A stretch of 64,000 bases of DNA from Arsukibacterium tuosuense (GTDB lineage Bacteria > Pseudomonadota > Gammaproteobacteria > Enterobacterales > Alteromonadaceae), in NCBI RefSeq assembly GCF_900215315.1, contig NZ_OBEB01000006.1, positions 62,001 to 126,000 on the forward strand. Direction: 5' to 3'. Below the pieces are notes generated by a model. It was not told the origin of the DNA and searched no databases. It saw nothing but the letters and a program-made list of their open reading frames with translations. Below are positions 55,754 through 63,999 of the stretch, piece by piece; position 1 is the stretch's first letter, and each line of letters starts with the position of its first letter. The translations under genes were made by a program, and so were the position numbers.

Positions 55754-56811
55754 TCTACCATCGCCACTAAGTCTGAGCGAATAAACTTAGACAACACAGC
55801 TTGATGTTGCTGGGCCCATAAGCTTATTGCCTGGCTGTCATCAGTGGTTATTTGTTCAAGAAAAGCACTGGATAATGCCTGGGTGGCGGCTTTGATCACC
55901 TGCTGCTGTGGCTTAGTATCTTTACTGCCACGCCAGCCTGAAAAAATATTGTGGCTACCTGAGCTAAACACCGCCAGCACTTTGTAGCTGCTGGCCATGG
56001 CGTAATATAATTCAAACCTGTCTTGTGGTGATGAATAATAACCCGGCACCCGAATTTCATCTTCGGTGGTAGTGATATGCAAAGTGGGAATGTTCACGTC
56101 AGCCAGCACTTTATCCAGCGGTTGATCATTATAAAAAGGAGGGGCTGAAATTAAAATAGCCGCTTTGATGCGATCATCTTTCAGGCTGACCAGGCTGCCG
56201 TTTTGCTCAACTTGTGCACCGCTTAATAACATTGAGGTATTGGCACCATACGAGTGGCCGGCCATTACAATATTCTGGTTATCAAAATCAGCGGCATGGC
56301 CAGACGCTAATATCTGGTCCAAAGCAAACTTCACATCCTGAACTCTGGCTAAGGCTTCTGCTGTGTCCGCCGCGTCCATCAATCGAAAAGCTAGCGTTAG
56401 TCTGCTGCCTCGCCAGACTTTTCGGTCACTGCCGTCATGCTGCACATGTAAGCTGGCATAGCCCTGACTGGCCCAATACTGACCGAGATAAGCGTAACGC
56501 TCTTTCGAACCGCCTAAGCCATGAGAAAACACAATTAATGCTTTGGCTTTTTGCTGACGTGCGGGTTTAAACAACAACGCTGGCACAACCCGATCTCTGC
56601 TTTGGTCCAGCCAGTCGAAACTGGTTTCTTCAATATTCAGCCACAAGCGCTTAGCGACTTCAGCCGAGTATTTTACAGAGGGCAGATTCAGTTGCTGTTG
56701 CCAGACAACATTATCTGTTGCCTGCTTTTGAGCGCATCCGGTTAAAGATATCAGCAAAGCAGCAATAAACGCGGTGGCGCCGAATGCTTTAATCATGATA
56801 TGAGATCGCAT
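55750..56811 (-). CDS. Lipoprotein alpha/beta hydrolase (PAF-acetylhydrolase-like)
   Basis: A 353-residue product from the ATG at 56811 with AGAGGA 5 bp upstream. The signal ends in the lipobox LTGC (Cys about residue 25), so the mature protein is membrane-anchored. The nucleophile is Ser in VMAGHSYGANTSML, the oxyanion region is IVFSHGLGGSKERYAYLGQYW, and a catalytic His is likely in SGSHNIFSGW with Asp in TTEDEIRVPG. This resembles platelet-activating-factor acetylhydrolase and dienelactone-hydrolase-type enzymes that cut short ester chains. The substrate is unknown. It is convergent with cysS and divergent from brnT. Confidence 0.85.
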   Translation of the reverse strand: MRSHIMIKAFGATAFIAALLISLTGCAQKQATDNVVWQQQLNLPSVKYSAEVAKRLWLNIEETSFDWLDQSRDRVVPALLFKPARQQKAKALIVFSHGLGGSKERYAYLGQYWASQGYASLHVQHDGSDRKVWRGSRLTLAFRLMDAADTAEALARVQDVKFALDQILASGHAADFDNQNIVMAGHSYGANTSMLLSGAQVEQNGSLVSLKDDRIKAAILISAPPFYNDQPLDKVLADVNIPTLHITTTEDEIRVPGYYSSPQDRFELYYAMASSYKVLAVFSSGSHNIFSGWRGSKDTKPQQQVIKAATQALSSAFLEQITTDDSQAISLWAQQHQAVLSKFIRSDLVAMVD

Positions 56812-56947
56812 AAAAGTCCTCTTTGCTGAAACTAACACATTTAGTACGCTGAAAAGTGGTTTGGGGTTTGGTTGGGTCAGTATACGCTAACGGTCGTCTC
56901 TATTTGACACCCTTGCTAAATGAGTAAAAAAGGAATAATTTATACTC

Positions 56948-57211
56948 ATGCATGTGTTTGAATTTGATAACGACAAAAGTCAGTCGAACCTCGTTAAGCA
57001 TGGGATCGACTTTTACGATGCCCAAGCTTTATGGCAGGATCAGGATTTACTTGAAGTTCAGGCGATATCAAGTGATGAACCTCGATACGTTGTCATTGGG
57101 CTGATTGGGGCGAAGCACTGGTCAGCTGTTATCACTTACCGCGGCCAGAACATTCGTATTATTTCGGTAAGACGTTCGCGTAAGAGAGAGGTAGAGTTGT
57201 ATGAAAGCTAA
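56948..57211 (+). CDS. brnT: BrnT-family ribonuclease toxin
   Basis: An 87-residue toxin with the RelE-like compact fold of the BrnT family. The conserved pattern is visible: F-D-x-x-K (FEFDNDKSQSN), the H-G-I/V-D-F helix (KHGIDFYDAQALW), E/D-R-Y-x-x-I-G (EPRYVVIGLIG) and the C-terminal IRIISVRRSRKREVELYE. In characterised pairs it stops translation by cutting RNA. It overlaps brnA by 11 bp. No transposon ends are seen, but an attC-like inverted repeat follows brnA. Confidence 0.93.
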   Translation: MHVFEFDNDKSQSNLVKHGIDFYDAQALWQDQDLLEVQAISSDEPRYVVIGLIGAKHWSAVITYRGQNIRIISVRRSRKREVELYES

Positions 57212-57470
57212 AGATTTTGATACCAAGTTTGATGAAGGTACTAAAGACATTATTGATGATCTGGTTGTTAAGTCTGCACGGCGGGTAAATCAGGAAGCAA
57301 AGCGCATTAATGTTGATTTTCCCGCGTGGGTGGTTGAATCACTGGACCGCGAAGCTGCACGCATTGGCGTTACTCGTCAGTCAATTATCAAGGTGTGGTT
57401 AGTGGAGCGTCTGCGCGCTGAAGCTGCTAACAATTCGCTGAAAAGTGACACCGCAAGTGGCGCGCATTAA
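57201..57470 (+). CDS. brnA: BrnA-family antitoxin
   Basis: An 89-residue antitoxin. The N-terminal half is disordered and acidic (KFDEGTKDIIDDLVV), for binding BrnT; the C-terminal half is a ribbon-helix-helix (RINVDFPAWVVESLDREAARIGVTRQSIIKVWLVERL), which binds the promoter. It starts inside brnT (ATG overlapping the last codons), ensuring coupled translation. The tail NNSLKSDTASGAH is unlike an RHH end and is encoded by the left arm of the inverted repeat just downstream. Confidence 0.93.
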   Translation: MKAKDFDTKFDEGTKDIIDDLVVKSARRVNQEAKRINVDFPAWVVESLDREAARIGVTRQSIIKVWLVERLRAEAANNSLKSDTASGAH

Positions 57471-57506
57471 CAGAGCATTGACGGGTATGAAGGCCTCTTT
57501 TCAGCG
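57436..57506. repeat. Inverted repeat at the 3' end of brnA, attC-like
   Basis: Arms CGCTGAAAAG (57436-57445) and CTTTTCAGCG (57497-57506) are perfect 10-bp complements with 51 bp between. The left side is preceded by GCTAACAATT, like the R-type box of integron attC sites; the right box is not convincing (GTTCCAG). A simple terminator is unlikely because there is no T-tract. The 3' part of brnA is inside the left arm. Confidence 0.4.
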
Positions 57507-57600
57507 GTTCCAGTTTGTAGTCTCTTACTTGTGACGGCTTGACACGGCGCATTCGCATGAAAACAATCTATCAACATTTATTAACTGGAATAATTTTGGA

Positions 57601-59547
57601 ATGAGTTGGTTTGGCGGTAAGAAAACAAGCCACCATAGAACATGGATATTTATTGGGCTAGTGCTCACTTTGGTCGCGGTTATTAAATTTGGGGTTCGAT
57701 CCGCGAACGAACGGCCTGAGAGGGCAAGCAATTCGTACGTGCAGTCTAACCTGCCTGAGCAAAGTATAGTTAAAACGCAAAAAAACTCCGCTTCAGAACA
57801 CAACGTTTCTGATGCAGCAGTAAAATTCGATACGCCCGATTATGCTCAGTGTGAGCAGTTTATCCAGGAGTTTCACTCAGAGAGTTTTAGTTGGAGCCGC
57901 AAATATCACCGGGATTGGGCGAGCTACCTGGAACAAGGATACTCACTGGATGAAATTACATTGGCGGTAGAGCGCTTCGCTAACTCAAACTTTGCAGCGA
58001 GTTTCCGGGTTAAGCAACTGCGCAAGGGCACTGAATTCGCGTTTTCGAATCAACAGTTAAATGAGCAACTTCGTCAGCAATTTCCAGAGCTGGCAGATTC
58101 TGGTCTTTCAATTGAACTGAAAGTTCCACTTACTGCGTTGGCCTCATTTGCGACGATGACTGACGAGGAAAAAAGGCAGGTTCTTGCTGAACACCAGGTC
58201 GGTGTGAACGATGTTGCTTATTTTATTAATTCGGGACTGTCCGACGAGGATATTCTGATGATGCTTAGCGACATAACTATCCCTGCTGCGATAGTCAGCT
58301 ATGAAGGGATTGAAGCGATTTCTTTACTTGATTTTGCCGTAGCGGCTTCCCGGCCAGTGTTGGTAGAAAACTTATTGCTAATGGGTTTGTCACCGACCTC
58401 AGATGCTTATCTGGGTTCGTCTATGGAGTGGGCTTTAAGTCGTCTGACCTTTGCAAACGAAAATACCGAGGCTAACGCTGTCGAAGTAGTTAAATTACTC
58501 AAGCTGCACGGAGCGCAAGCGCGGTTTAAAGTGAAACGTCCAGAAACCATCGAGGGCTCTTCTCCACGCCACTTCTACAGTTTTAGTGAAGAGAAAATTG
58601 TATCTCTATCACAGAATTATCAGTTAGATCTTACGCAAATAGAACAGCGTGAAGTGCCCGCATTGGATGGACAGCATCCTCTGATTGATACTCTTGAAGC
58701 CGAGCGAGATGTTTACCTGGCTGCAAAGCTTGGCAATCCAAACCATCGTGAATTGCAAGGCTCCTGTCAGCGAATACTTCATGCAGTGGATAAACAGTGG
58801 CAGCCGAAATCGGCGCACGAAGTTGTAAACAGCATTGAGAAGTTGTATGGCGAGTCAGCAACGCGAATTATCAGTGAGTTGGCCAGAATTGATCCCTTGC
58901 TGGTGGATATATACCGGGAACGGCGGGACAGGCCAATTGCGGGCGTGCGAATACCGCCGGAAGCCATTAAACAAGTGCAACAAGGCGATATAAAGCAAGC
59001 GATGAGTTATTTGGAGGGGCACTCATATAGTGACAACGAAAAGCGAATGCTCATAATCCAGCTTCTGGGATTCAATGTTGAGTACTTTTCAGAGTTAAAT
59101 CAGAGTTCATTATGGGTCGATGATCTTCAGTTTTTTGATCTTATGTTGCTACAGCCCAATGTCGCTTTGGTTCAGGCGCTTGAGCAAGCAGGAGCAAATT
59201 TACGCGGGGTGGACAGCAGAGAGAAAACCTTGATGTATTATGCTACCGAGCGATTTAACGTAAGTTTGGTATCGTTTCTACAGAGCGAGGGGTATCCATT
59301 TTCATTCGATGACCAAGGGCAGGACCCACTTCATGTCGTGCTGAGATCTAACCAATCTGGAGTCTCACGGCAGGATATAGAAACACTTGTCAATGTCCTG
59401 ATGGCATACCACCCTGACATTGATGCTTTTCACCGAAGCAGAATGGCCGTTATTCAACTGAAATACCCCAGGCTTTATGAGTCGTTGATAAGTAGGCACC
59501 CTGAGCTTGCGATAACTGGTGATACCCCACTACCGTATGTTCGATAG
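57601..59547 (+). CDS. Uncharacterised membrane-anchored protein with ankyrin-like repeats
   Basis: A 648-residue protein with an unknown role. A short basic head (MSWFGGKKTSHHR) precedes one membrane helix (about 14-30, TWIFIGLVLTLVAVIKF), so the bulk should be periplasmic (if the head stays inside). Residues 70-650 are alpha-helical and contain degenerate ankyrin-like blocks (SLLDFAVAASRPVLVENLLLMGLSPTSD-like, TLMYYATERFNVSLVSFLQSEGYPF, DPLHVVLRSN). A helical, solenoid-like shape is inferred. It follows BrnTA and precedes folD with no related genes nearby; its RBS (TTTGGA) is weak. The composition resembles the rest of the window. Confidence 0.7.
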   Translation: MSWFGGKKTSHHRTWIFIGLVLTLVAVIKFGVRSANERPERASNSYVQSNLPEQSIVKTQKNSASEHNVSDAAVKFDTPDYAQCEQFIQEFHSESFSWSRKYHRDWASYLEQGYSLDEITLAVERFANSNFAASFRVKQLRKGTEFAFSNQQLNEQLRQQFPELADSGLSIELKVPLTALASFATMTDEEKRQVLAEHQVGVNDVAYFINSGLSDEDILMMLSDITIPAAIVSYEGIEAISLLDFAVAASRPVLVENLLLMGLSPTSDAYLGSSMEWALSRLTFANENTEANAVEVVKLLKLHGAQARFKVKRPETIEGSSPRHFYSFSEEKIVSLSQNYQLDLTQIEQREVPALDGQHPLIDTLEAERDVYLAAKLGNPNHRELQGSCQRILHAVDKQWQPKSAHEVVNSIEKLYGESATRIISELARIDPLLVDIYRERRDRPIAGVRIPPEAIKQVQQGDIKQAMSYLEGHSYSDNEKRMLIIQLLGFNVEYFSELNQSSLWVDDLQFFDLMLLQPNVALVQALEQAGANLRGVDSREKTLMYYATERFNVSLVSFLQSEGYPFSFDDQGQDPLHVVLRSNQSGVSRQDIETLVNVLMAYHPDIDAFHRSRMAVIQLKYPRLYESLISRHPELAITGDTPLPYVR

Positions 59548-59612
59548 CTAAATGTTCGAAAGCTGATAGTGCAACTTGGACAATATGATTAAATCGTGTG
59601 GTTTCTATTAAC

Positions 59613-59636
59613 AGGCAGCGACAGTAATCGCTGCCT
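59613..59636. terminator. Probable terminator between the unknown gene and folD
   Basis: A 9-bp stem AGGCAGCGA / TCGCTGCCT with loop CAGTAA sits between the convergent ends; both T-tracts are poor. Confidence 0.5.
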
Positions 59637-59644
59637 ATTATTGT

Positions 59645-60505
59645 TTAGTGTTTATCATGATAAAGCTCGCAGGCTTCCAGAGTGTTTTCAATTAAACTGG
59701 CCACGGTCATCGGGCCAACGCCGCCTGGTACCGGAGTAATATAGCGGGCGTGTTTTACTGCGGCAGCGTATTCGACATCACCTACCAGCTTGCCACTGTC
59801 GAGCCGGTTTATGCCGACATCGATAACCAGCGCGCCCGGTTTTACCCAGTCACCGGGAATAAACTCGGGCCGGCCAACCGCGACCACCAGTAAATCGGCG
59901 CGGCGCACCTGGGCTTCCAGGTTTTTAGTGAATTTATGACATACGGTGGTAGTACAACCGGCCAGTAACAACTCCAGCGCCATCGGCCGGCCGACGATAT
60001 TAGACGCGCCAACCACCACGGCATCCATACCTTTGACATTAACACCAGTGCTTTGCAGCAGTGTCATAATGCCTTTGGGTGTACAGGAGCGCAGCGATGG
60101 CATACGCTGGGCGAGGCGGCCAATATTGTATGGGTGGAAGCCGTCGACGTCTTTATGCGGGGTTATCCGCTCTAAGATGGCTGACGAGTCTAAACCTGCT
60201 GGTAACGGCAGCTGCACCAGAATGCCATCTACCGTATTGTCTTGATTAAGTTTGTCGATTAAATCTACCAGTTGCTGTTCAGTAGTATCTGAGGGCAGGT
60301 CGTAAGACACCGAGTGAAAACCCACTTCTTCGCAAGCCTTGCGTTTACTGCCAACATAAACCTGGGAAGCGGGGTCAACACCTACCAGCACGACCGCTAA
60401 ACCCGGTGCTCTTTTTCCTGCCTTTACCCGGGCTCTTACCTGAGCGGCAACTTTATCTTTGGTTGCCTGAGCTACTGCTTTGCCGTCTATAATTTGTGCT
60501 GTCAT
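59645..60505 (-). CDS. folD: Bifunctional methylene-tetrahydrofolate dehydrogenase/cyclohydrolase
   Basis: A 286-residue enzyme that interconverts 5,10-methylene-, methenyl- and formyl-tetrahydrofolate. The catalytic Lys is in [15 protein letters not shown], the substrate motif is [15 protein letters not shown], and the NADP site is [21 protein letters not shown]. The ending [19 protein letters not shown] is the FolD signature. It is divergent from the tRNA operon, with an AT-rich dyad and UP-like tract between. Confidence 0.97.
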   Translation of the reverse strand: MTAQIIDGKAVAQATKDKVAAQVRARVKAGKRAPGLAVVLVGVDPASQVYVGSKRKACEEVGFHSVSYDLPSDTTEQQLVDLIDKLNQDNTVDGILVQLPLPAGLDSSAILERITPHKDVDGFHPYNIGRLAQRMPSLRSCTPKGIMTLLQSTGVNVKGMDAVVVGASNIVGRPMALELLLAGCTTTVCHKFTKNLEAQVRRADLLVVAVGRPEFIPGDWVKPGALVIDVGINRLDSGKLVGDVEYAAAVKHARYITPVPGGVGPMTVASLIENTLEACELYHDKH

Positions 60506-60598
60506 GCTGGTGGGGTCTCTGTCACGTTTTAATGCCGCTATTTTCGCACAGCCGCTGCCAGAACTCCATCCTGAGCTGTTAAAGCTAATAAAGGTTCA

Positions 60599-60623
60599 AA
60601 TAATCAGCAATCGACTGATTATT
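60599..60623. promoter_or_regulatory. Inverted repeat upstream of the tRNA promoter
   Basis: AATAATCAG / CTGATTATT arms with a 7-nt spacer lie between the folD start and the tRNA promoter. Function unknown. Confidence 0.4.
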
Positions 60624-60635
60624 GCAAAAAAAGGT

Positions 60636-60664
60636 TTGACGCCTTAGGTGGCGAGCGTTAATAT
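60636..60664 (+). promoter_or_regulatory. tRNA operon promoter with GC-rich discriminator
   Basis: TTGACG and TAATAT with a 17-bp spacer; an A-tract (UP-like) precedes and the discriminator TCCGCCCCG follows. GC-rich discriminators are a mark of stringent (ppGpp) control of stable RNA. Confidence 0.8.
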
Positions 60665-60693
60665 TCCGCCCCGTTGCAGCAGTGCAGCAAAGT

Positions 60694-60770
60694 CGGTGAT
60701 TGGCGCAGCTTGGTAGCGCACTTGGTTTGGGTCCAAGGGGTCGCAGGTTCAAATCCTGCATCACCGACCA
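60694..60770 (+). tRNA. tRNA-Pro (anticodon TGG)
   Basis: A 77-nt cloverleaf. Acceptor CGGTGAT / ATCACCG, D-arm with GCGC stems, anticodon loop TTTGGGT (TGG), T-arm GCAGG TTCAAAT CCTGC and encoded CCA. It is identical to the copy at 61085-61161. Confidence 0.96.
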
Positions 60771-60780
60771 ATTTTAAAAA

Positions 60781-60851
60781 GGTTTGGTATACACGTGGTT
60801 TGGGTACTCTTAATCCACGGGGCGCAGGTTTAAAGTCTGCATTACCGACTA
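60781..60851 (+). pseudogene. Decayed tRNA-Pro copy
   Basis: The stretch resembles the tRNA-Pro 3' two thirds: a TTGGTA D-loop remnant, CAC, TGGTTTGGGT with the same anticodon loop, then a 9-nt insertion (ACTCTTAAT) before CCACGGGG, CGCAGGTTTAAAGTCTGC and ATTACCGACTA. The acceptor 5' side is missing, the T-stem has mismatches and CCA is lost, so it should not be functional. It lies 10 bp after the intact tRNA-Pro. Confidence 0.75.
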
Positions 60852-60884
60852 ATATTTTTTAAGCTTGGTAGGGCTATCGATATT

Positions 60885-60961
<77 letters not shown>

Positions 60962-60985
60962 TAACAAGCGCAGTACAGTTTCAGT

Positions 60986-61062
60986 GGTGGTTGTAGCTCA
61001 GTTGGTAGAGCCCCGGATTGTGATTCCGGTTGTCGTGGGTTCGAACCCCATCATCCACCCCA
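60986..61062 (+). tRNA. tRNA-His (anticodon GTG)
   Basis: A 77-nt cloverleaf with the extra G at -1 opposite C73. Anticodon stem CCGGA / TCCGG with loop TTGTGAT (GTG), T-arm GTGGG TTCGAAC CCCAT and encoded CCA. The acceptor stem GTGGTTG / CATCCAC pairs at six of seven positions; position 5 against 68 is T-T. Confidence 0.94.
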
Positions 61063-61084
61063 TCTTTCCCAGAGTTCTTATAGT

Positions 61085-61161
61085 CGGTGATTGGCGCAGC
61101 TTGGTAGCGCACTTGGTTTGGGTCCAAGGGGTCGCAGGTTCAAATCCTGCATCACCGACCA
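61085..61161 (+). tRNA. tRNA-Pro (anticodon TGG), second copy
   Basis: Identical to the first tRNA-Pro at 60694-60770 through all 77 nt including CCA; flanks differ except a short AGT leader. It closes the tRNA cluster. Confidence 0.96.
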
Positions 61162-61184
61162 TTCTCCCTGAAGTTTCAATTAGC

Positions 61185-61205
61185 GCACCTGATTTTGGTG
61201 TTTTT
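61185..61205 (+). terminator. Weak terminator candidate after the tRNA operon
   Basis: CACC / GGTG stem with one flanking G-T pair, a 7-nt loop and five T residues, 24 bp after the last tRNA. The stem is short. Confidence 0.35.
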
Positions 61206-61323
61206 CTGCTTAAATTTATTCATTTCTAAATATCATCCCGCTTATACCAGGTATTCATCAAATCTATAATGGGTTGCGTTATGCACTCTCTGGTGTTGCG
61301 GTATTAACCTGAAAGATATTGGC

Positions 61324-61350
61324 TAAAACTGTAATTTAATTACAGTTTTA
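61324..61350. promoter_or_regulatory. Perfect AT-rich palindrome with HexR-like core
   Basis: Arms TAAAACTGTAATT and AATTACAGTTTTA are exact 13-bp complements around a single T. The centre TGTAATTTAATTACA agrees with the gammaproteobacterial HexR operator pattern TGTAAT-N3-ATTACA. It is 168 bp upstream of proB. Confidence 0.5.
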
Positions 61351-61517
61351 CTGGTTGAAAAGTAACCAGGAGCCTGGTTGCATTTGGCATTTTTAATGCT
61401 AAATTAATGAATATTAATGCTTATTTCCTTTGTGAAAATGCTTCTCATGCAGTAGCGGCGGTGGTACCAGGGTAGCCTTTTTGCTATACTGCCGGCGGTC
61501 AAAATAACGGAGGAGTT

Positions 61518-62639
61518 ATGATAAACCCAAGCTGGCGTCGGGTCGTATTGAAGGTGGGCAGTGCCCTGATTGCGCCAGATAACGAAGGATGTAGCGAACA
61601 GTACTTACGTCCAATCGCTGAATTTATCCACCAATGCAGACAACAAGGTCGTGAAGTTATCTTAGTGTCTTCTGGTAGTGTAGCGGCAGGCCGTCATCAC
61701 TTTAATTTTTCGCATCAACGGGTGCCTATTGCTTTAAAACGGGCAATGGCTGCGGTGGGGCAAAACCAGATGATGAATTTCTGGACTAATTGTTTTGATT
61801 TTCCCTGTGCTCAGGTGCTCCTGACACACGGCGATTTAAGTGACCGGGTGCGGCACGTCAATATTCAAAATACCCTGAGGCGACTACTGGATCATCAGGT
61901 GCTGCCAATCGTTAACGAAAACGACACTATTGCTACTGATGAACTTAAAGTTGGCGACAACGACAATCTGGCGGCAATGGTAGCGACGGTAGTTAATGCT
62001 GATGCGCTGATTATTTGTTCAGACGTGAAAGGCTTATATACCGCAGATCCAAGCAAAGACCCGATGGCAACGCTGATCCCGGAAGTAAGCAAGATTGACG
62101 CGGCTATTTATAGTCTGGCTGGCGGTGCCGCATCGGCAGTGGGTACTGGCGGTATGCGTACTAAAGTTGAAGCAGCTGAAAAGGCAACCGCACAGGGCAT
62201 TGATACCCTGATTGTTGATGGCCATCAGCAGACAACTTTTGAGTGTCTTTTAGCGGGTGAAAATCCTGGCACAGTATTCTTTGGCCAGCACAAACCGTTA
62301 CCGGCTAAAAAACATTGGGTACGTCACACCTTGCGTGCCAAAGGTGAAATCTGGGTTGATGATGGCTGTATTGAAGCCTTGAGTCAGCATGGTGCGTCAT
62401 TATTGAGCAGTGGCATTGTCCAGATAAAAGGTGAGTTTGATTCAGGCGATGCAGTAATTATTCGCTGTGCCAAAGGCACACGCCGCATTGCCAAGGGCGT
62501 AAGCCGTTTTAGTGCTACGGAGCTATTTTCAATTAAAGGCCAGCAAAGCCGGGATATACCAAAATGTTTGGGATACTGCCCAGCCGGCAGTGATGCTGTA
62601 ATTCACCGTAGTGAAATGATGTTATTGGAGAAATTATGA
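61518..62639 (+). CDS. proB: Glutamate 5-kinase
   Basis: A 373-residue enzyme for the first step of proline synthesis. The amino-acid kinase domain (1-260) has VVLKVGSALIAP, LVSSGSVAAG, PIVNENDTIATDELKVGDND and SAVGTGGMRTKVEAAEKA. Residues 275-370 make a C-terminal PUA domain (GEIWVDDGCIEALSQHGASLL), found in longer forms such as E. coli. GGAGGAG precedes the ATG. The stop overlaps the proA start in an ATGA junction. Proline feedback is expected from the family. Confidence 0.96.
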   Translation: MINPSWRRVVLKVGSALIAPDNEGCSEQYLRPIAEFIHQCRQQGREVILVSSGSVAAGRHHFNFSHQRVPIALKRAMAAVGQNQMMNFWTNCFDFPCAQVLLTHGDLSDRVRHVNIQNTLRRLLDHQVLPIVNENDTIATDELKVGDNDNLAAMVATVVNADALIICSDVKGLYTADPSKDPMATLIPEVSKIDAAIYSLAGGAASAVGTGGMRTKVEAAEKATAQGIDTLIVDGHQQTTFECLLAGENPGTVFFGQHKPLPAKKHWVRHTLRAKGEIWVDDGCIEALSQHGASLLSSGIVQIKGEFDSGDAVIIRCAKGTRRIAKGVSRFSATELFSIKGQQSRDIPKCLGYCPAGSDAVIHRSEMMLLEKL

Positions 62640-63889
62640 TTTCTGATGTTGCAGCCAAGCTGGCTGCCCAGGCAGCAAAAGCTGCCAAAGCTGTTGCTGT
62701 ATTATCTACAGAACAAAAAAACTTTGTATTACAAAGCTTTGCCAACCGCATTCGTGAGGCCACTCCGGCTATTATTGCGGCAAACAAAGACGAAGTCGCT
62801 CAGGCTGACAGTAATGGCACCAGCCCGGCGATGATAGACCGGCTTACCCTCAACTCTGAGCGGATTGAAGCGATGGCCCAGGCCATTGAGCAAATTATTC
62901 AGCTAGCGGATCCAGTGGGTTTGACCCGACAGATTGAGCAACGCCCAAACGGCATCAATATTGCAAAAACCCGCATCCCGCTTGGTGTTATCTGCATGAT
63001 TTATGAAGCGCGGCCTAATGTGACTGCTGACGCTGGTGCACTATGTTTTAAATCAGGAAATGCTGTTATTTTACGTTGCGGCCGGGAAGCGATTAATACC
63101 AGTCTGGCAATAGCAGCTGCTATGCGTCAGGCATTGCGCGACCATGATTTGCCAGAAGAAGTGATTACCATAGTACCTGACCCGGATCGGGAATTATTAC
63201 TTGCCTTGTTAAAGCAAGACCAGTTTATTGATTTAGTCATTCCCCGGGGTGGCGAAGGGCTTATCCGTTTTGTTACGGAGCATAGCCGTATTCCGGTTAT
63301 TCAGCACTTTAAAGGGGTTTGCCACCTGTACGTTGACCAGACAGCCGATTTAAACATGGCACTGAATTTACTGATAAACGGTAAGGTGCAGCGGCCCGGT
63401 GTGTGTAACGCGCTGGAAGGCTTGCTGGTCAATAAACATCAGGCAGCAGACTTTTTGCCAATGGTAGCTAACGCTCTGGCTGAGCATCAGGTAAAAGTGC
63501 ATGCGTGTGGCCAAAGTATCGGTTATTTCAAAGGCGCGTCGCCTATTGCCGATAATGAGTATGGTCAGGAATATCTGGCACCTGAAATTGCCATTAAAGT
63601 AGTAGCTGATATGGATGAAGCCATTGATCATATTGACCGGTTTGGCAGCCAGCATACCGAAGTCATTTGCACGGCTGACCAGGCCAACGCCGATCGTTTT
63701 ATTCGCACAGTAGATACTGCGGTAGTAATGCACAATACCTCGTCACGTTTCTCCGATGGCGGTGAGCTGGGTTTAGGCGCTGAAATTGGCATATCAACCA
63801 GTAAGCTGCATGCATATGGTCCAATGGGGCTGGAAGCGTTGACCACAGAGAAATATGTGGTAACCGGCAGCGGCCAGATCCGTAACTGA
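62636..63889 (+). CDS. proA: Gamma-glutamyl phosphate reductase
   Basis: A 417-residue NADPH-dependent aldehyde-dehydrogenase-type enzyme giving glutamate semialdehyde. The nucleotide and substrate blocks IPLGVICMIYEARPNVTADAG-like, FKSGNAVILRCGREA and LVIPRGGEGLIRFV are present; the catalytic Cys is in RPGVCNALEGLLV, and the closing GGELGLGAEIGISTSKLHAYGPMGL is typical. It is coupled to proB by a 4-bp overlap. Confidence 0.97.
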   Translation: MISDVAAKLAAQAAKAAKAVAVLSTEQKNFVLQSFANRIREATPAIIAANKDEVAQADSNGTSPAMIDRLTLNSERIEAMAQAIEQIIQLADPVGLTRQIEQRPNGINIAKTRIPLGVICMIYEARPNVTADAGALCFKSGNAVILRCGREAINTSLAIAAAMRQALRDHDLPEEVITIVPDPDRELLLALLKQDQFIDLVIPRGGEGLIRFVTEHSRIPVIQHFKGVCHLYVDQTADLNMALNLLINGKVQRPGVCNALEGLLVNKHQAADFLPMVANALAEHQVKVHACGQSIGYFKGASPIADNEYGQEYLAPEIAIKVVADMDEAIDHIDRFGSQHTEVICTADQANADRFIRTVDTAVVMHNTSSRFSDGGELGLGAEIGISTSKLHAYGPMGLEALTTEKYVVTGSGQIRN

Positions 63890-63956
63890 TACTTTTAGTT
63901 GTTTACAGTTGGCTAAACTGGCTGTGATATATAGTAAGTAGTCGGCTAACTTATTG

Positions 63957-63999
63957 AACAGACTTAGCTTTACAGGGTTAAGTCTGTTTTTTATTTTTT
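63957..63999 (+). terminator. Intrinsic terminator after proA
   Basis: A 10-bp stem AACAGACTTA / TAAGTCTGTT with a 12-nt loop and a long T-rich run, about 68 bp after the stop. Confidence 0.85.

Larger units (their letters stand above)
61162..61517 (+). other. Non-coding stretch between the tRNA cluster and proB
   Basis: No gene is seen. It holds a weak terminator-like hairpin (61185-61205), a perfect AT-rich palindrome (61324-61350) and a small AACCAGG / CCTGGTT hairpin (61364-61379). Near the end TATACT (61485-61490) with a poor -35 could be the proBA promoter. Confidence 0.6.
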
